DNA of 16,099 nt from Nitrososphaerota archaeon. GTDB taxonomy: Archaea; Thermoproteota; Nitrososphaeria; Nitrososphaerales; Gagatemarchaeaceae. Position numbers and translations under genes: made by a program. The stretch is from the NCBI GenBank assembly GCA_005877225.1, contig VBPK01000182.1, positions 1-16,099 on the forward strand, given 5' to 3'. Numbering within the stretch: position 1 is the stretch's first letter; every line of letters starts with the position of its first letter. The notes under the pieces are model-generated. The model did no database searches and was not told the DNA's origin. It saw only the letters and a program-made list of their open reading frames with translations. Below, one piece after another: positions 11,875 through 16,099 of the stretch.

Positions 11875-13331
11875 ATGGGCGGCCAGCGCAGGAGTTCCCC
11901 AAGCTTTCCCTCTAGCTCTTCACTCGCCACCCTCTCCTGTGACTTTGTGTCCCTGCTCCTTATCGTTACGCTCCCGTCCTTCAGCGATTGGAAGTCGATC
12001 GTGATGCAGAAGGGAGTGCCCACCTCGTCGGCCCGGGCGTACCTCTTCCCTATCGACCCCCCCTCGTCGTAGAAGGTATCGAACCTCTCCCTGAGTTTCA
12101 GGAAGATGCGGCTCGACTCTTCGGGGATCCCTGCCTTGCTGACAAGGGGGAATACCCCGACCTGGAGAGGAGCGAGGAAGGGGCGGAGGGCGAGATACGT
12201 CCTGTCTCCCTCAACACGCTGAGCGTCTTCGAGGAGGACGTAGAGGCTCCTGTCAACACCCATGGAGAGCTCGAAGATGTGTGGGATGAGCTTCTCCCCC
12301 GCATCGTCCACCTCAAAGTTGGTCCGGCTAACCCGGGCGTGCCCACTCAAGTCGTAACTTCCCCTGTAGTTGCATGCCACCAACTCGACCCAGCCAATCG
12401 ATGTCTTCACCTCAAGGTCGTAGGCTACCTCGGCGTAGAAGGCCTTCTCCCTGTCTGAAAGTTTTCGAAACCGAATCTTTTCGGGGGCCAACCCGGCCGT
12501 CTCATAGAACTCCTCGACAAGCGCGAGATAGTACCCGATGAGCCTGTTCGGGATCGACCCCGATTCGATGGACTCGGCGACGCTGACTCTTCGGCTCGAC
12601 CCGTCGGGGAGGAGGACGCTTAGCGAGGTGCTTAGCTTACTCCCGAACTTCTCCACACCTTCGACCTTTCGGGGGTTGAAGAAGACCTCAACCTCCGCTT
12701 GGTTCAACTCCCTCAGCCTCACCAGCCCCTGCCTGGGGGCAATCTCATTCCTGAACGACTTGCCGTACTGGGCGAACCCGATTGGAAGTTTGATCCTCTG
12801 CGTCTTGAAGAGAAGCGGAGAATCGACGAAGATCGTCTGGCAGGTCTCCGGTCTGAGGTAGGCGTCCTCCCCCAGCGCGCCTACGCCAACCCTGAACATC
12901 ATGTTGAACCTCTTCGTCCCTGAGAGCTTCGAGCCGCAGTTGGGGCATCTTACTGCGTTCTTCGCCAGAAGTTCGTCATACTCTTTGTCCGAAAGCTTCT
13001 CCGGCGTAATCTTGCCAGTCTTCTCCTCGATCAGCTTGTCGGCCCGGTAGACAGAGTGGCAGTTGCTGCACTCGACGATGGGGTCGGTGAAGCCTGTGAG
13101 ATGCCCCGACCCTTCAAAGACCGCCTTCGGGAGTATCTGGGCCCCGTCGATCTCGACCATCCCATCCTTCTTCACCAGCAGCCTTCGCCACAACTCAACG
13201 AACTTGTTCTTCAGCGAGACGCCGAGGGGACCGTAATCCCAGAACCCAGCAGGGGAGTTGGGATAAGACTCTGCCGCCTTGAAGAAGAATCCTCTCTGCT
13301 GGGCGAGGCGCATCGTCTCCTCGAACGACAT
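11868..13331 (-). CDS. glyS: Glycyl-tRNA synthetase (alpha2 class II)
   Basis: This enzyme charges tRNA-Gly with glycine. It has 487 residues from ATG 13331. The N-terminus has AQQRGFFFKAAESY and GFWDYGPLGVSLKNK, containing motif 1. Two CxxC pairs follow (C88/C91 and C129/C132), a likely zinc site between core elements. Motif 2 is FRNEIAPRQGLVRLRELNQA (193-212). Motif 3 is ELSMGVDRSLYVLLED. The C-terminal anticodon-binding domain starts near LAPLQVGVFPL and ends in GSVTIRSRDTKSQERV. A GTG at 13340 is in frame, but a TATA box (ATATAT, 13358-13363) is 29 bases before ATG 13331 and only 20 before the GTG, favouring the ATG. It converges with DUF92. Confidence 0.96.
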   Translation of the reverse strand: MSFEETMRLAQQRGFFFKAAESYPNSPAGFWDYGPLGVSLKNKFVELWRRLLVKKDGMVEIDGAQILPKAVFEGSGHLTGFTDPIVECSNCHSVYRADKLIEEKTGKITPEKLSDKEYDELLAKNAVRCPNCGSKLSGTKRFNMMFRVGVGALGEDAYLRPETCQTIFVDSPLLFKTQRIKLPIGFAQYGKSFRNEIAPRQGLVRLRELNQAEVEVFFNPRKVEGVEKFGSKLSTSLSVLLPDGSSRRVSVAESIESGSIPNRLIGYYLALVEEFYETAGLAPEKIRFRKLSDREKAFYAEVAYDLEVKTSIGWVELVACNYRGSYDLSGHARVSRTNFEVDDAGEKLIPHIFELSMGVDRSLYVLLEDAQRVEGDRTYLALRPFLAPLQVGVFPLVSKAGIPEESSRIFLKLRERFDTFYDEGGSIGKRYARADEVGTPFCITIDFQSLKDGSVTIRSRDTKSQERVASEELEGKLGELLRWPPIQ

Positions 13332-13356
13332 CCTACTCACCTCGTCTGAGACTGGG

Positions 13357-13364
13357 GATATATG
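13357..13364 (-). promoter_or_regulatory. TATA box of glyS
   Basis: CATATATC on the minus strand, centred about 29 bases before the glyS ATG at 13331. It selects this start over the GTG at 13340. Confidence 0.6.
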
Positions 13365-13418
13365 CGATTGCGATTTGAATTGGACTCCGCGCTCGAGGGG
13401 GAGTGTTGGTGTAGTGCG

Positions 13419-14618
13419 CTAGCGTCCTCTGAATACTCTCGATGTGTAGCGAGTAAGGAGCGGTCCTTGAAGCACTATCGAGAGGAAGGCCACCCCGAGC
13501 GTCATCGTGACGATTAGTTCCCTGGCGGGGACGGTGGTGGGGACTGATGCAACCAGGACGATCGATAGTGCCCCTCGCATTCCACCCAACAGAGCGACGT
13601 TGCGCCAGGAGTTTTCGAACTTCTCCCCAGCGATCGGCTGCACCCCCATTATCGCCTGGACTGAGATGTATCGCGCGGCTATTACGGCCACGTAGGCCAC
13701 CGCTGTTGCGCCGAGCCCTCCGAGAAGCTCACCCACGTTCGTGCTCAGCCCGATGACAAGGAAGGCTAGTGTATTGGCTATGTAGGCCAAGACGTTCCAG
13801 AAGGACTTGACGAACTCCGCGGCCACATCGACCTGTCTCGAGATCACTGTATTTCCGTAGTAGAGGCCGGCGACCGCTACGGCTATGAGCCCGGAGGCCC
13901 CGATGGCGGCCGCCGTGGCATAGGAACCGTAGACTGTAGCTATGGTCAGTATCAGCTCCGACATTCTCTCAGTGAGTAATCTGTGCAGCATCGAGGCCCC
14001 CATAGCGACTGCGAGTCCGACCAGCAGTCCCCCCCCGAAGCGTAGGATGAAGTCGGCTGAAGCGCCCGCAAGGGAAGGGGCCGAGGTGCTGAAGGACGCG
14101 AGAATCGAGGCGAAGACAAGGATACCCGTCGCGTCATTGAAGACGGCCTCGGTCTCGAGCAGCGTGGCAAGCCTCTCTGGGACACCGACCCTCTTGAAGA
14201 TCTCGAGCACCGTCGCGACGTCCGTAGGGGCGATTAGGGCCGCGAAGAGGAAGGCGGGATAGATTGGCAGAGCGGCGAGCCTCCAGAGAAGAACCCCACC
14301 GACGAGTGTCGCCACCACGACTCCCAGAGTGGCCAAGAGCAAGGCGGGTCGAGAGACTGAAGCGAACGCCTCCGCCCTCATGTTAATCGTCGTCTCGAAG
14401 AGGAGTGGAGGGAGGACGAGGACGACGAAGAGCCCACCTCCCACGAGCTGATCATTGATCAAGTCGACGCCCAATATCGACGAGACGGACGATGTGGCGA
14501 GGAGCATGCCTAGCAAGACTAGAAGCAGCGTGTAGGGCGTCCTCGTCTTGCTTGAAATTACAGACGCGAGGAGGGCTAGACCCACGAATGCTACTATGAC
14601 TAGCTCGGCTGAGGGCAT
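13419..14618 (-). CDS. CPA1-type Na+(K+)/H+ antiporter
   Basis: A 399-residue membrane transporter with about 12 hydrophobic spans and almost no soluble tail. Membrane exchange of Na+ or K+ for H+ helps control pH and ion balance. Transport signatures are LPPLLFETTINM (69-80), APTDVATVLE (130-139, Asp 133) and the CPA1-typical Asn-Asp in EAVFNDATGI (N161-D162). GGMRGALSIVLV follows near the C-terminus. It ends shortly after the last span (TSRVFRGR), so it lacks the regulatory tail found in some family members. A Shine-Dalgarno GAGGTGG sits 10 bases before the ATG, so the mRNA has a leader, perhaps shared with the upstream thiolase-DUF35 operon. The exact cation cannot be told from sequence. 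Confidence 0.92.
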   Translation of the reverse strand: MPSAELVIVAFVGLALLASVISSKTRTPYTLLLVLLGMLLATSSVSSILGVDLINDQLVGGGLFVVLVLPPLLFETTINMRAEAFASVSRPALLLATLGVVVATLVGGVLLWRLAALPIYPAFLFAALIAPTDVATVLEIFKRVGVPERLATLLETEAVFNDATGILVFASILASFSTSAPSLAGASADFILRFGGGLLVGLAVAMGASMLHRLLTERMSELILTIATVYGSYATAAAIGASGLIAVAVAGLYYGNTVISRQVDVAAEFVKSFWNVLAYIANTLAFLVIGLSTNVGELLGGLGATAVAYVAVIAARYISVQAIMGVQPIAGEKFENSWRNVALLGGMRGALSIVLVASVPTTVPARELIVTMTLGVAFLSIVLQGPLLTRYTSRVFRGR

Positions 14619-14628
14619 CCCACCATTT

Positions 14629-14635
14629 CCACCTC
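14629..14635 (-). promoter_or_regulatory. Shine-Dalgarno of the antiporter gene
   Basis: GAGGTGG on the minus strand, 10 bases before the ATG at 14618. It contrasts with the leaderless genes elsewhere in the window and supports this start. Confidence 0.6.
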
Positions 14636-14648
14636 TTTACTGCTGTTC

Positions 14649-14655
14649 AAAAAAA
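14649..14655 (-). terminator. T7 tract after the DUF35 gene
   Basis: A run of seven T on the minus strand, 39 bases past the DUF35 stop, fits archaeal T-tract termination of the thiolase-DUF35 transcript. It lies 31 bases before the antiporter start, so it might instead be part of that gene's promoter. Confidence 0.4.
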
Positions 14656-14693
14656 GTCTCGTCGCAGGTACTACTACTTCCGCTGCTTCTACA

Positions 14694-15080
14694 CTACCCC
14701 ACCACAAACTTGTAACCGTAGAGAATCTGCCCCGAATCGCCGTCCACCTGGACCCGCCTTATAACCGCCCTAGCTTTCGCCCCCGTCTCGATCTTCTCTT
14801 GCGGGGTGTCGACGATCTGCGCGAGGACGCGCGCCCCGTTCTGGAGCTCTATCACCGCCAGGTTGAGGGGGACCTGCGATTCGAACCCCGGCAACGGCTC
14901 GTGAAGTTGAGTGTGGGTCAGGATCCTGCCGGTGCGTGGCATATCCTTGTCGGCGAGATGGCGCGAACCACAGTCCCTGCACCTGTACACGGGCGGGAAG
15001 AACTCGGCCCCGCAATCATCGCAGCGGTTCCCCATCAGCCTGTAATACCTGTCCCTTATTCTCCAGAACTGTATTGCCAT
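14694..15080 (-). CDS. DUF35 OB-fold acyl-CoA-binding protein with zinc ribbon
   Basis: A 128-residue protein. A zinc ribbon with four cysteines (C20-X2-C23 and C34-X2-C37) is followed by an OB-fold (about 45-128, with TGRILTHTQLHEPLPGFESQ, PLNLAVIELQNGARVLAQIV and YGYKFVVG). In archaea, DUF35 proteins bridge acetoacetyl-CoA thiolase and HMG-CoA synthase and let the intermediate pass between them. The pair channels acetyl-CoA into the mevalonate pathway for lipids. The gene starts directly after the thiolase stop (TAG then ATG, no gap), with a Shine-Dalgarno GGGAGGG inside the thiolase end. This tight coupling suits a stoichiometric complex. Confidence 0.93.
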   Translation of the reverse strand: MAIQFWRIRDRYYRLMGNRCDDCGAEFFPPVYRCRDCGSRHLADKDMPRTGRILTHTQLHEPLPGFESQVPLNLAVIELQNGARVLAQIVDTPQEKIETGAKARAVIRRVQVDGDSGQILYGYKFVVG

Positions 15081-16099
15081 CTATTGTGCCCTCCCGAAGA
15101 CGTGTACGACTGCGCTGGTGTCAAGGCCACCAACGTTCTGGGTTACCGCATACTCCAGGTCCTTCGCCTGGTTTTTTCCGGCCGCGTCCGTGAGCTGTAG
15201 GTAGGCTTCCGCTATCTGGTAGACGCCTGTCGCGCCGACTGGGTGCCCCCTCGCCTTCAAACCACCGAAGGTGTTGATCGGCATATCGCCGTCCAAGTTG
15301 AATCGCCCCTCCTTGGCATCGCTTGGCGCCTTCCCCCTCTTGGAGACTCCCATCGCCTCCAGGCTGAGCGCGGCCACGACAGAAAAGGCATCGTGTGTCT
15401 CGATGAGCCCAACCTTGCTTTCGGGAAGCCTCGCCTGCCCCAACGCTCGCTTGAATGCCGTCTCTGTCGCCTCGAACCTGAGCATATCCTTCCTTTCGTA
15501 GACGCTGAACTCTGTCGTGGCTATCGCTCCTCCTAGTATCTCAACCAGCCCACCCTTCGCCCGCCCGATCGCGTTTTCATTCACCACGAGGGCCGCGGCC
15601 GCGCCGTCCCCAACCGGCGCGCAGTCGAAGAGGCGGAGCGGGTCCGCCACCATCGCCGACCTCGCGACGACCTCCGGGGTTATCGCCTTGCGAAACTGCG
15701 CGTGTTCGGCGGTTACGGCGTTAGCGTGAGAGAGGACGGGGAGAGCGCTCAACTCGTCTCTGGAGACGTTCTCTCTCTCCATGTAGTGTCTAGCGAGGAG
15801 ACCGTTCAGGGCCGCGAAGCTCGCGCCGACGAACTGAGTGTACTCCACCGATTCTGCCATCGCGAGCGCCAGCGAGACCTCCTCCGGCTCTACGTCCCTC
15901 ATCTTCTCAACGCCCACGACGAGTGCAGAGTCGATCGCCCCAGACTTGACCATCGTGTAGGCTACGTCGAAGGCTGTCGACCCGGAGGCGCACGCCGATT
16001 CGACCTTGTAGGCGGGGATGCCCTTCAGGCCGAGGCTGCTCGCGAGCAAAGCCCCGAGGTGCTCCTGCCTCGCTCCCGCTGAGCTGAACATGTTCCCGA
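15081..16099 (-). CDS. Acetyl-CoA C-acetyltransferase (thiolase), 5' partial
   Basis: This enzyme condenses two acetyl-CoA to acetoacetyl-CoA, the first mevalonate step. The frame is open to the right edge, so the N-terminus (roughly the first 50 residues) lies outside. Visible signatures are GNMFSSAGARQEHLGAL at the edge, the nucleophile Cys in VESACASGSTAFD, CAPVGDGAAAALVV, ETHDAFS with the catalytic His, NTFGGLKARGHPVGATGVYQ with the second His, and VTQNVGGLDTSAVVHVFG at the end. It belongs to the archaeal thiolases that occur with DUF35 and HMG-CoA synthase. The synthase gene is not in this window and may lie beyond the right edge. The stop TAG touches the DUF35 ATG. Confidence 0.94.
   Translation of the reverse strand, partial: GNMFSSAGARQEHLGALLASSLGLKGIPAYKVESACASGSTAFDVAYTMVKSGAIDSALVVGVEKMRDVEPEEVSLALAMAESVEYTQFVGASFAALNGLLARHYMERENVSRDELSALPVLSHANAVTAEHAQFRKAITPEVVARSAMVADPLRLFDCAPVGDGAAAALVVNENAIGRAKGGLVEILGGAIATTEFSVYERKDMLRFEATETAFKRALGQARLPESKVGLIETHDAFSVVAALSLEAMGVSKRGKAPSDAKEGRFNLDGDMPINTFGGLKARGHPVGATGVYQIAEAYLQLTDAAGKNQAKDLEYAVTQNVGGLDTSAVVHVFGRAQ
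15089..15095 (-). promoter_or_regulatory. Shine-Dalgarno of the DUF35 gene
   Basis: GGGAGGG on the minus strand, within the last codons of the thiolase gene and 8 bases before the DUF35 ATG at 15080. It supports independent re-initiation at the second gene of the operon. Confidence 0.65.

Overview
The window is archaeal chromosome. Archaeal markers are a nurA-herA pair, an alpha2-type glycyl-tRNA synthetase with two CxxC pairs, a thiolase with an adjoining DUF35 OB-fold protein (the archaeal mevalonate arrangement), a TRAM-domain protein, a DUF92 membrane protein and an Lrp/AsnC regulator. Most genes that open a transcription unit have a TATA-like box centred about 27-32 bases before the start codon and no ribosome binding site, so their mRNAs should be leaderless. 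Two genes inside or behind an operon instead carry Shine-Dalgarno sequences. The fairly high GC, many small winged-helix proteins and leaderless promoters suggest the Thermoproteota, possibly a Nitrososphaeria-like lineage, but the sequence does not fix the taxon.

Layout. Positions 1-1130 hold the end of an unknown gene, a ribbon-helix-helix protein with an uncharacterised C-terminal domain (minus strand), and a 43-residue zinc-finger protein on its own promoter. Positions 1133-3643 hold an RGG-tailed TRAM protein and glutamine synthetase (both minus), then a divergent Lrp regulator that appears to share one palindromic TATA element with glutamine synthetase. Positions 3687-5188 hold three small winged-helix proteins that look like paralogues. 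Positions 5214-7530 are an accessory patch: a decayed IS6-like element with recognisable 18-base inverted repeats, an AT-richer FkbM methyltransferase gene, a 20-base tandem duplication and a broken frame.

Positions 7531-11874 return to ordinary genes: a 44-residue zinc ribbon, the nurA-herA operon for DNA end resection, an XRE-type regulator with a dyad next to its TATA box, and a DUF92 membrane protein. Positions 11868-16099 run on the minus strand: glycyl-tRNA synthetase, a CPA1-type Na+/H+ antiporter, and a thiolase-DUF35 operon that enters from beyond the right edge.

I did not find a wholly new multi-gene system. The most interesting items are the glnA/lrp shared promoter, the winged-helix triad, the two tiny zinc proteins with their own promoters, the operator-like dyad before the XRE gene, and the RGG-TRAM protein. 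No rRNA, tRNA or CRISPR array was recognised.
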